Source: Leptasterias polaris (Eukaryota > Echinodermata > Asteroidea > Forcipulatida > Asteriidae). Taken from it: DNA of 64,000 nt. Where the stretch lies: positions 4,092,001-4,156,000 of the forward strand of contig JAZGTN010000035.1 in assembly GCA_037783415.1 (NCBI GenBank). Reading direction: 5' to 3'. The position numbers and the translations under genes were made by a program. Within the stretch, counting starts at the first letter, position 1. Each line of letters begins with the position of its first letter. Shown here in pieces: positions 26,620 to 37,305 of the stretch. The notes under the pieces were generated by a model that had not been told where the DNA came from, did not search any database, and saw nothing but the letters and a program-made list of their open reading frames with translations.

Positions 26620-26986
26620 AGGCACTGAACACGTTTGGTAATTACTCAAAATATATATCAGCATAAAAACTTACTTGGTAACCAGCAACGGAGAGCTGTT
26701 GATAGTATAAAACATTGTGAGAATCCACTCCCTCTGAAGTAACGTAGTTTTTGAGAAAGAGGCAACTTGTCACTAAAATAATAAAAGACTTCATGCATGA
26801 AGCCTTTTATTAGCATCTGAAAGCACACAAAATTGTGCAACAAGGGTGTTTTTCTGTCTTTATTTTCTTGCAACTTCGATGACCGATTCAGCCCAAATTT
26901 TCACAGGTTTGTTATTTTATGCATATGTTGGGATACACCGAGTGACAATACTGGTCTTTGATAATTACCAAACATGTTCAGTGCCT
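26620..26986. mobile_element. TTAA-flanked piggyBac-like miniature element, 367 bp
   Basis: The element is flanked by TTAA at 26616-26619 and 26987-26990. Its terminal inverted repeats read AGGCACTGAACACGTTTGGT at the left and, inverted, AGGCACTGAACATGTTTGGT at the right, differing at one base. A central palindrome CTTCATGCATGAAG lies at about 26790. TTAA target duplication is characteristic of piggyBac transposons. There is no transposase, so it is non-autonomous. It shares its right-hand interior with the element at 55274. Confidence 0.8.
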
Positions 26987-29900
26987 TTAATAGCAATTAC
27001 TTCTCGTTAACAATGATTGTACATTCACATGTGGAAGTGGCAAAGTTCAGTTGTCTTACAAGCACTTTAATCAGTGATGAAAGACCAGACGATAGACAGA
27101 CGATTATTACTTCCCATATAAAGATGGTAGGTTATGGTCCAAGTCGTCAACGAAGAACGGTCAAATCTGTAGGCGTACTGAGGATTTGTCTACAATTGGA
27201 AACATATCTTATTGGTCACGGAGAACATACTAGAGAGGGCTGCTTTTTCGTGCTGCTGCGTACCTCAATAATTACATTGTTGGTGTGAATAGCAACCTGG
27301 TTCACATTAAGCCGAATTTCCTATTAATTTTTGTCTTAAATTATTAACATCTTAATTATATTTGACACCCTGAATGCCATGTGGTTCGACACCAACACCG
27401 GATGTGATCAAGAGATGTGATATTAAGCGATTTGCCAGTCGTGGCGCACGGGGAGACATCGCTGAGACGACCGGCATGCAGCTTGGTTACGGTCCGATCA
27501 GTGTATCAATAGAGAAGTACCGTAAGACATGCTAAGTTACTCACTGCATCAGTGAGGACGGTGAAAGGAGGGAGTGAAGAGTTCTTCAAGGCAGCCAGGC
27601 AATCAAATACTACACATAAGGGGAGTGGCTTCTTTTTTCCCGCCTGCATGGCAACAGCAAAACAACGCTTAGTGAAAAATGAAAAATATTTAACCCCCCC
27701 CCCCCCCGAAAAAAAAATAAAAAATAAATAAAAAAATTGAGCAAGTATTGATAAAAAAAGTTTCAGTTCGAGATGCAAGTATCTCGCACACAAGACTGCA
27801 CTTCTTATACAAATAAAAACATTGCAGTTAAGAATTTTAAGTTATAATTATTTTGAGCTGAAAGGGGATATAATTTTGGAAAAACAAAAACTTCAGGGTT
27901 TTTTCGGTTTTGTTTATTATTATTATTATTATTAATTTATTTGACCTCAACAAATACAAGTACATCAACAAGCACAGCAAAAGTGAAACGATAACACAAC
28001 GAACCAATCAACAAAATAATTAACAAAATAATTATTCAAGCAAAAAGCACACAATAATTATACAAAAACAACTAACAGAACATGATCAGGATGAGCAAAG
28101 AAATGAATGAATAGAAGAGGAGCATGCAGGCATGGGGAGTAAATCAACTGAGGGGTAAAAAAACAACTTGACAAACCAACAAAGAACAACTTATGAGGGT
28201 CAGGAACAACAAAAGTAAACTTGATTACTGTTGCTCGGAAGCATGTTGTCCCGCGCATAAGTAGCACTAATCCAGAAGATTAAAACGAAACACAATGGAC
28301 ATTGACGAGAAATGCCGCTCTAAAAATGTAATCTACGATGCATCTTAATTGATAATAGGCCTATATTTTCGTGCTGTAGTTATTCAAATTCATGCAGAGA
28401 CACTATGTTCTGACTTCTCATCTTGGGTTTTGACAAACGCATAGGCGATCGTCAGATTGCGCCCTCTACATTAGGTCAAAAAAAAATTCAAGATCCGCAT
28501 TTCAGATTAGTATTTGTTTGAAATAGCAAACTTGTACTCCACGTTCATTTAAAAAATATAACTTTTCAGAGGCACAAGCGGTAGCTCTACAAAATAGTGA
28601 AACTATTATTTGTTGGTAAATTTAAAAAAAATCACTATTGTGACGTCACTGACACAGTGCAGTTATAGTTAGATTACCAACCCCGCAGAGTGCGCTTCCG
28701 ATGTTTTCTTTTTCTCCATATTGTTCATGAACCCACTATAGATGCGAACCTGTGCGCCATTGTTTCAAATTCCCCCGTTGGGGGTAACGTGAGGTACATG
28801 ACTTCAACTGTTCGCCCACCGCCCACCACCCACAGCCTTGGCCCTTTTTAAAAATTAGATCCTACACCCATAGACCTTTCAAGCTGTTGTTTACGGTTGA
28901 AAAGAACCACTGAATAAGTCAAGTGGTTTCCACCCAGCCCGCGTAAGCAACTTTCTGTTTTATTTTGAGAGCTTTTAACGACTTCGCCAATTGAATTAGT
29001 AATTAACAACCAGGCCGGAGAGCGTTCGGAGTGCACCAGTGACTCGAGACGGCATTATAAAACATTAATTTGATAATGGACTGGGACATTAATATTTTGT
29101 GCAGGCGTATAAATACTTCACATGCAGTGGCATTCGAAGCACACGTCAGCTATTCGTGATCAACATAAACATGACATCAAACTTAATCATGGCCTCTTTT
29201 TGGACTTAAGTTGACTCAAATATAAATACGAAGGTACCCAACCTCGATCTCGTTGGCAGAGCACCGTGCCGTATCGTCCCCTGCCGATCGAGAGAGGCAT
29301 ATTGGGGGAAATCGCGCAACGAGACCATGCACTCACGGGAACAAGGTCGTGGGTCCCCCCCCCCCCCCAACAAAAAAACAAAAAGACTAAAAGTAACTCT
29401 TATATGTAAGAGAGAAGATATTTCATTGGATATAAACGTAACACGACAATGGCCCGAAAATGAAATTGCATATTTTAATGAAGACGCAATGACATTATGT
29501 ATTTTGTGAAATTTCACTCAGAACGGTCAATGCTACTATCCCATCATTACATTTGTGTTATACTGTAATGATAATAGCCTAAATTCTAGAATTATAAGAT
29601 TAGTGGTTTGTGTCATGTTTGTCACACAGGCCGAGCATACAGATATCTTTGACCAGTTTCAAGTGAAATTACCTTCACACTCTCAAGCGCGAGTAACGTG
29701 GGGACAGCAATGATGTATGTTCATCATGCCCACTTTTGAGAGCCTTTCCCATTTTTTAAACGAGCCTTGTCGTAGTTAGCGTGATGACGAATGAATCATC
29801 GTCGCTCAAGAACAAATTAGAGCGGAGACAAAAAAGTAATAACAATCATCAGTCATGGTGATATCGACATGACAACGATAAAACCCAATGAATAGTGGCA

Positions 29901-29989
29901 CAACTAATAATAACACAATTACTAAGCATGGATATTTTACGCGCTCAAAAAAACAACTGAACCAAGAACATTATTTGGTTTATGCCCTC

Positions 29990-30120
29990 ACACCGGTGTG
30001 TATTTCCAGAGTCCTGATGTGAACAAATCCACAGGCATATCACTCGACTGGGATTCGAACCCACGACCTTTGCCATGCTAGTGTAAGGCAGATGTCTTAC
30101 AGAGGCTAGCCCAGTGGCTA
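29990..30120 (-). mobile_element. SINE-like fragment with tRNA-like B box
   Basis: The sequence CTGGGATTCGAACCCACGAC is the complement of a polymerase III B box. It is preceded by CCACAGGCATATCACTCG, which also occurs in the related copy at 60060-60160 (CACAGGCATATCACTCGG). Two copies sharing flank and tRNA-like part argue for a SINE-like family rather than a tRNA gene. Confidence 0.55.
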
Positions 30121-32772
30121 TATAGATGCAGTTCGAATCCTATATTTTTAGCAGCGGGTACTGCAATGATTTAGCAGATATTAACTTAACTTAACTTAAC
30201 TTAGATATTTAACATAGATGTTAAATAACTGACCTTTTGACCCCTTACACAATGCGCAGCGCACTTTTATACATAATAAATAATAATAATAGCAAAACTT
30301 AAAACGCGCACATTTCCACTGTTCGATAGAGTACCCAAGACACCTACAAGAATACAATACAATAATTTGCAAAATTTTATAAATACATACATGGAAAATG
30401 ACAATGATGATGCAATAACAAAAAGCTATAGAGACATCAAATGCGTTTTAAGCTGAGATTTAAACACTTAACGAACTAGATGTTTGAATATGCAACGGTA
30501 ACAAAATGCCACACACAAGGAGCAGCATGTAGCAAATTCCCAACGTCTTTTGGAACGAGGCCCAAAAAGTTTAGGGGCTGTAGATGACCCCATTTCTGAG
30601 TCCTTTGGACACACATTCCGGGTCATCTGACCCACAAGTCGGTCAGGTCACACGGGACCCGGAATCCATTTCAATTCTCCGACCCGGGAGTTTTTACAGT
30701 GCACAACCCCAGAAAAAACAGGGAACACCAGTTATACTTCGGTTAAACTGTGTAGATCCAAATATTTATCTATATTGTACTAACCCTACAGGCCAAAACA
30801 TAGGGCATTTTCCAACCCGATTTTTATCAACTCTAAAAACAATTCAAATAGCCCCCACTATTCAGTCTTCACGTTTTCAAAGACTTAATCATCAGAAAAC
30901 ATGGGTTTTCTTGCTTTTAAATTTGATAGGCCACATACCCCCAGGTTTTCCCCCTCGTTTTTAGTGGATTCCCTCCTGGTAATAAAAACACTTTTCCGCG
31001 CTCGCGGATAAAATACGACTGGCCCTGGATCCCTCGTTGATTAATTCAAGTGTGTGAAACGTGATAGCTTCACATTTCCGCTCATTAGTGTGTTCACGCT
31101 TGATATTCATCCAAATAATACCGACGGTTGGTTTTATTTATTGGTGAGAACATCTTCAAGGCACATCTTAAGAAATATGGGGGTACTGGGGACACTGTCG
31201 ACCCCCAGTGCAGTCAGGGAATTATTTTTGTAAAAAAAGAAAAAACAAAACAAACGAAAGGTGAACAACCGATGTCGTGTCGCGGACAAGATGCGACCGG
31301 CCTGCTGCGGGCTCTAAACACTGATCTAATTCACTGACCTCCTTTACTCACCTAGAATAAATCTTTCCGATTTGAACTTTTGCTGGTAGATCATTACGTT
31401 CTTCGAGAATACAAAATTGATATCATATTTCCAGAATTTGCTTAAATATATATATTCATAATAATACACAGCAGTTCTGCATGCCAGCACAAGACTGCAA
31501 TAACTTCATTATCCACAGGAATGAACGTCTGTTTTAGAAAGTTTTACACTTTTATCACGCTGCGGGTATTTTTGTTGTTGGGTTCCCTGAGAACAGAGAC
31601 CATAAACAGAGACCAGACTATTTTGAGGCCAGCCTCGATTTCATTACATGTATTTATAATGGAATAAACAGCACTACTGAGGCGAGTATAACGCGAGCTT
31701 GACGTCTTGCCAGACACATCAATGTTTGTCTCCTCGATACACTGCAACAAATCCAGAGTGAAAACATCATTGATTTTGAGTTTGAATTTCTCGAACTGGA
31801 AATGACTGCGTTTCTTTTAATGTGCAGCGAGAAATATTTTTTAAATTAAAAACTAACATCACTTAGACAGGCTGACGCTTAATCGCACATGTCAATATAT
31901 CCATGTGTTAAACTGATCATACAAGGCCATATATCTGTAAGACAGGTCGTCTTATTTGACTCATTTTATTTTGGGAAGGTCATATTTTTAAGCGGTGTTG
32001 GGATGGGATTCTGGTCGGGCTAACAGGAGCTATACCCCGGGGCACAGTTTCTCCAGTCACTTGCTCGCTAAATCAATGATTACCGGCGATGGTGATGTAG
32101 CGATGTCGCGTTCAAGACGGAACATCAAAGGGACACGGAAATCAAGACAATTTCAGTTCGGATAAAGAAGCTTAAATCGGCGTTCTTGATGGCAGCTTTA
32201 AATGGCAACGGTAATTTAATTGAATTAAATCTTTAAGTCAAAGAAATTTTCAGACAAATTTGGAGATAGCCCGTTAATTAGAAGTGGCATGGTAGATTAA
32301 ATTTAACTGTGAATTGAGACCTATTCAAAAATGAGATAAGATTAAAGACAAAATAATTTAATAATAGTGGTAGAATATCTAATTAAGAGATGAAGTTAGA
32401 AAACAAGATTATTTTCACTCCAGATTGAAAACATTATCAAAGACATTTATACATTTCAAGATTTTCTACATTTTCCGACCATCATACAAAAAAAATCATT
32501 TAATCTACATTTGATGACGAATAACATCTGTAAGAAACGGATGTTCCTTAATTTACAAACAATAAGATAACTTAAAAGCATAGGAAAGTTCTAATCTAAG
32601 CTATCGTTTCACTAGTCATTATGTCAAAATAATGAAAGACATTTTTTCACCGGCTTCATTACACCATAGAGAAAGGACCCTTTCTCTATGATTACACGTG
32701 TTACTTTCAAAAATAGTGTTTCACTATGAAAATGTCCTTAGATTCAGTCTCAGTTTATTCACCACTGTTCTT

Positions 32773-32948
32773 GGCCCGATTTTATAGAGCTGCTTAAAAG
32801 AAAATACCCCTTGGCATAAATAAGCAGGATACCAGCCACAGAAACTATATGAGAGATGTTATTTTGGCTGGTAACCTTATTCTGGTTAGCATAAATTTGT
32901 TGTGCTTAGCAACTTTTTGTGCTTGAGCAGCTTTATGAAATCGGAGCC
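32773..32948. mobile_element. Miniature inverted-repeat element, GGCCCAATTTCATAGAG family
   Basis: The ends are inverted: GGCCCGATTTTATAGAGCTG on the left and CAGCTTTATGAAATCGGAGCC on the right, with a few mismatches. It belongs to the same family as 39821-40012 and the diverged copy near 53640-53927. No coding capacity. Confidence 0.65.
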
Positions 32949-33439
32949 AGTTCTTAAAGACAGACCCTCTGGTTAGCCCAGTGTGACAATGCTATGTACA
33001 CTGTGGTCCGGTCCAGTTTTCTTCTACTTCTCTTTTGGAACTCCTTCTTTTATAATATCAGCCAAGGAGGAGTACTGAATACAATTCCTGTATAGCCAAG
33101 TATAAAAGACGCGTAGCTCCTCTTCTGTTGTGTCATCTCTACATATCTCTAATTATCGGCCAGCTCAAGTAGCCGCCCATTTTTGCGTGTTACAATATTA
33201 ACAAATGCTTTAATTTCTTCGTTCAGTAATGAATTGGCCTAGTTCGCTCGATACAAGGGTACTATTACCTGAGCAAAACCTCACTTGGCTGAAGTGATGA
33301 TGGCACCACAAGTCTGAAATAATGTATTTTGTTTGACAGGTTGGAATCCTCCAGAGCTAAATGAATTACGTAAGGGGAGTGTGACTTGGTTTAATGAGGT
33401 CACGTGATCCCTCTGCTGCTGCTTCCGAGGTTATACCGT

Positions 33440-33665
33440 AAACGTGGGCGTGATCCCTGGCTATATAATGCAGCAGTTACAGGTTGAATGGCTTTTGACC
33501 GGTACCCCCAAATAAAGGTATTGACAAAAATGGGAGACCGCCAACACTTGGGCTATAGATATAGCTCAGTTGGTAGAGCACCAGCATCTTAATCTGGAGG
33601 TCGCAGGTTCAAGTCCGCTCAAGTCGATTTTTCTTTGGTCAACACATTATTTGGTTTATTGATAG
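33440..33665 (+). mobile_element. tRNA-Lys-like repeat (family A), plus orientation
   Basis: This copy of a dispersed family includes an internal tRNA-like unit. The A box TAGCTCAGTTGG lies at 33562-33573 and the B box GGTTCAAGTCC at 33606-33616. The anticodon loop position reads CTT, as in tRNA-Lys. The conserved 5' flank (TGATCCCTGGCT, then a GAATGGCTTTTGACCGGTAC phrase, then GGGAGACCGCCAAC) precedes the tRNA part by about 110 bp and also occurs in the other copies. The anticodon stem has a mismatch and the acceptor stem does not pair well, so it is not called as a tRNA gene. Confidence 0.75.
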
Positions 33666-34347
33666 CAGTAGAAATAAAATCTTTGGCCACAAATATCCGG
33701 TGTTTATGGAGATGAAGAATTGGCAAATAACAAAACTGGTAAAATATACAGCGCTTCTTTGTTTCCGAAACAACAATCCACTTATAGCCACGACGTTCAT
33801 TTCAGTGCTAAAATGAATATTTGTAATCCAGACTCAAACCAAAATTCACCCACTGGGAAAAACATTTTGCATTAACTACTGCAGTAGGGTCTGACAAAAA
33901 TGTATTACCTCCTTGATATTTTAAACGTTGCTTTTGAAGTGATTTTTCACCCCTCCACAGCCCTACCCATCAGTTCAAGATGCGATTTAGCTTTGAGTAC
34001 TTGGCAACGCTTCAGCTTTTGGAGTGTGATACAGGAGCTACTATAGTCGCACTCAGAGCTATCATAGATCGATTTTTATACACAGGTAGACTTAAGGTGT
34101 GGTGAAGTTTTGTTTGAGGAGGAGGCGGAGACATGAAGAAGAGTGGTGGGGGCAACCATTACAACCTTCCTTGGCTGTAACATGACACCCTCGCTTACAA
34201 TATTGTCTTCAAAGACATCTACTCTGCTGAGAACTAAAAAACTATAGGCAATTGATAAGACAAATTGTGTGGGTTGTATATAATATTGCTATCAATTTTC
34301 CACGTATATACATGTATATTTAAAATGTCTGTGCCATTATGTAATAA
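33666..34347. other. No gene recognised
   Basis: Unclassified sequence between two mobile elements. Confidence 0.45.
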
Positions 34348-34570
34348 TAGACCCTTCCCATGAAATATTTAAATTGCACTTCACGCGTGCGCACTTACAC
34401 CGTTGGTTGGCAAAATGATGGAACGTTGCCCCTTTTTGTGTGGGGCTGATGGTGGCGTGACGCAGACGCGCTTGTGCGTCTACTTAGTGCACAACTCTAT
34501 GGCGTTTGCCAACCAGCAGGGTCTGTACGCATGCGTGAATGTAATTAGCATATTTCATGGGAAGGGTCTA
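34348..34570. mobile_element. TA-flanked miniature element with perfect 21-bp terminal inverted repeats
   Basis: The left end TAGACCCTTCCCATGAAATA is matched exactly by the inverted right end (34550-34570), with 21 bp identical in total. If the outer TA is the target duplication, this is a Tc1/mariner-type non-autonomous element of about 220 bp. A diverged copy with the same interior (GTGCACAACTCTATGGCGTTTG) lies at 59015-59235. The perfect ends suggest recent activity. Confidence 0.8.
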
Positions 34571-35210
34571 TTGTTTTCCCCTTTCCAGTGTCGTATTTAA
34601 ACTGTATAATATGCTGTATAATGTTATATTTCTAGTGATTCTGATTTTACATTTAGTTAAGCTTTTAGCCACTGGATCGCCCAGCCGCCAAAAGCCAAAA
34701 GCCAAACACCGTAACATGCGGTAGGAGGAAACGCTCACCAGCTTTTGTTTGTAGGAAAAAACGTAACATCAAAATAAATATAGATAGCCATTGGTACGCG
34801 TTAGTCAAATCAATCGTTTATATAAATCATGTTTAATTTACTCCTTTACAGTTGACTTGTAAAAAGTATAACGCTAATGATGATGACATTGTGTGGCTCT
34901 TACCAACACCACGCACATTTGTAATCAATAACTATGTAATTTTCTTTCATCATGACGATACTATAAAAAACTAATGCCTTAGCAATTAATCAATATCAGT
35001 ATTTGTTGCCAGGTAATTAAAAAGCCTTCAAAAACTATTGTGTTCATTTTAACTTATGAAACATAATCACCATAAAAAATACCAGCAGCCGTTCACGAGA
35101 GGCACTTATTGTTCCCTTGGAATTTATCACTGCTGAACTTGACATCATCTGTTATTCAATGACAAGATTAACGAAAATTGTACGTAAATACTAAGCCTTG
35201 GGTATCTTTT
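34571..35210. other. No gene recognised
   Basis: Unclassified AT-rich sequence. Confidence 0.45.
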
Positions 35211-35625
35211 GTGGCGTGTCGTGGCCGAGCGGATAAGAACACCGGACTCAAGCTCTGGTGTTTCTGATCAGCAGAGTGTGGATTCGAATCCCAGTCGTGA
35301 CACTTGTGTCCTTCAGCAAGACACTTAACCACATGCTTCGTCCTTTGGATGGGACGTTAAGCCGTAGGTCCCGTCTGTTGTGTAATGCAAGTAAAAGAAC
35401 CCAGTGCACTGATCGTAAAGAGAAGGGGTTCGCCCCGGTGTTCCTGGTTTGCATATTGCACCACAGCACCTTGTAAACCATTACATGGTGCTATGCAAAG
35501 GAATAGGTCTCATATTTCAACAGGTAACTCCACATACCTTGTAGGAAAAATACTGAGCGCTTTGAGACACCCATCGGGAGTATAAAGCGCTATATAAGAA
35601 CTGCGTATTATTATTATTATTTTGA
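35211..35625 (+). mobile_element. tRNA-Leu-like SINE, full length
   Basis: The head resembles tRNA-Leu: GTGGCCGAGCGG (A box), CTCAAGC at the anticodon loop (CAA) and GATTCGAATCCC (B box). A conserved body follows (CAAGACACTTAACC, CGTCCTTTGGATGGGACG, GAGAAGGGGTTCG), ending with AAAGCGCTATATAAGAACTG and an ATT tail. Related copies are at 41402-41815 (plus) and 44990-45427 (minus). It depends on a LINE for movement and encodes no protein. Confidence 0.85.
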
Positions 35626-37177
35626 AATTTGAACCACGATTCTGGTAATTTGCTGCAATAGTCTTGAAAACTAAACATCTTTTCAGCAAACTGGGGCGGT
35701 GCAGGAACTAAGGGTTAATGTAAAGTGCTTCGATCCTTGGGATCCTTGCTACATAAATGTTGGTTAAAAATTACAAGGACGGTAAGTCAATTGATTAAAT
35801 TTTGCTGTGATATTTTATTATCTGTTTGGATTTTTAATTTGGATGACTTATTTTTTTAGTGACCCGATGGTCATGCGGCAGATAGTAATGAATTTTAAAT
35901 ATTAGTAATAATTGTTGTTAATCTTATCTATACAAAACTAGAAAATACAATCACAAAAAAGGCTCATTAAAAAAAAATCATCTTAGACTAAAACTATTTG
36001 TATACCACAACAATCAGAACAATATGAATTATTGTTCAGATTAGGAATACTGAAATGTTTAATACATATTTTCAATCTAGTCCTATGAGGAATTGTCGCA
36101 TGATAGTTTAACAAGCAAAGCATGCTGTGATACACTCCTGCTGTGTTCAACCTCTGAAGAACATTACTGAAGTACAAATTTTAACTGAATACACAATATC
36201 GCTACAGGCTTTCTCAATTAATGAGGATTCCTAAATTTATGCAGCTAAAGTCAATAAATACAGCCATCGGTTTAGATAATAAAAACATGCCATAAAGCCT
36301 ACTGAGCATAACCCTGTAAGGAAATCCAGGGTAGTTAAGGCACAAAATGCAAAACACATACAAAAATAAATATCTATTGACAAATCCTGGGGCAAAGATA
36401 AACTTGACTAATGCTATGGCAACTCCCATAAATACTGTGAAAATGCTTACACCCTCCGCACCCTCCCCCATAGTCCCACAATAACATTGTAGCATATCTA
36501 GATGGAGGAACACTCTATTTCACTATCAACCCCCCCCCCCCCCCCCTCCCAGTCTTTAGTTTGATCTCATCCAAAATACTGTATTTGAAAATTCTACAAG
36601 TGTACTGACCATGACCTACAATTATGTCAAATAATTGAAGACTCGTTTACATACAACAGATCACCAGTAGACCTTTTATGCACGACACCATTTGAGTATA
36701 GGGCACCCTCGGATAGAGGCAAAAAGAAGGTTGCTCATTGGCCAATCATGTGTGCCGCACTTACATAGATGTGGATTTTTCATCGTGCATCACTGTTTCA
36801 CCTCTAGATGGTGTCGTGATGACGTCAATGCGTAAGGTCTACATCCTTAACAGCATTCCATCACCATTATTGTTACTAAGAAAACATAAGGTGTAACACA
36901 ATCCATCAATGGCTGGAATCTTTTAGGAGTGCAGTGCAGCAAATCATTTGCGCGGCATCCTCGAGAAGGCACACAAAAATCATGATTACACAATAAATAC
37001 ATTAAGTCTGATGATATCAAAAGACACTTATTTTACTCACTGTCTGGAAGGCCACTTCTTCCAGACTCACCTCTCCCCCACTTCTTCGGAACTCATCCCG
37101 CTCTTCCAAACTAGCCCCCCCCTTCGCTCCCTGCTCACCTGGAATCCCTTCAGCTGTTGTATTCTGCTGCTCCCGTC
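35626..37177. other. Region 3' of Wntless; 3' UTR probably within it
   Basis: No coding sequence recognised. It holds a C17 run at 36530-36546 and the TA-flanked element at 36668-36841. No convincing AATAAA on the minus strand lies within a few hundred bases after the Wntless stop; the nearest TTTATT on the plus strand is at about 35813. The end of the Wntless 3' UTR is therefore unresolved. Confidence 0.4.
36668..36841. mobile_element. TA-flanked miniature element (TAGACCTTATGCA family)
   Basis: The ends TAGACCTTTTATGCA and TGCGTAAGGTCTA are inverted copies. The interior GGGCACCCTCGGATAGAGG and TGATGACGTCAATGCG match the copy at 49552-49724. Confidence 0.7.
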
Positions 37178-37305
37178 CTATTCTATTGCTGTCTTGTTCA
37201 GAAGCTGGTAAGCCTCAGCCAGGGAACCAGCAGCTTCCGTGCCTGCAGTGGTCGCCGGAAGGACGTCGATCTCAAATTCAACATGGCTGCCTTCACTTCC
37301 CTCAC
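37178..37305 (-). CDS. WLS: WLS coding exon 12, C-terminal tail and stop
   Basis: Encodes residues 507-548, an acidic tail ([34 protein letters not shown]) ending in TAG. The acceptor is TACTAG. The tail is the least conserved part of the family, so this exon rests mainly on phase, acceptor and length. Confidence 0.82.

Larger units (their letters stand above)
26991..33439. other. Gene-poor stretch, no gene recognised
   Basis: No recognisable exon. Notable items are C14 runs (27694-27707 and 29355-29368), an (ATT)n tract near 27916-27936, a short TTAAC tandem repeat at about 30181-30204, and an imperfect hairpin CATAGAGAAAG/CTTTCTCTATG near 32666-32691. A tRNA-like repeat fragment lies at 29990-30120 and a miniature element at 32773-32948, both listed separately. 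A TATAAAT box at about 29110 followed by ATG at 29171 opens only a 12-codon frame. Confidence 0.45.

Noticed and set aside
29110..29209. TATAAAT box followed by ATG at 29171
   Set aside because: The frame closes after 12 codons and no plausible donor site is visible.
33459..33472. TATA box (GGCTATATAATGCAG) downstream of CACGTG
   Set aside because: The segment aligns with the 5' flank of the family-A repeat (GGCTACACGGCAG in other copies). It is a variant of the repeat, not evidence for a gene promoter.
33551..33625. Apparent tRNA-Lys gene with good A and B boxes
   Set aside because: It is embedded in a repeat family whose flanks recur at several other positions, its anticodon stem has a mismatch and its acceptor stem does not pair, so it is called as a repeat.
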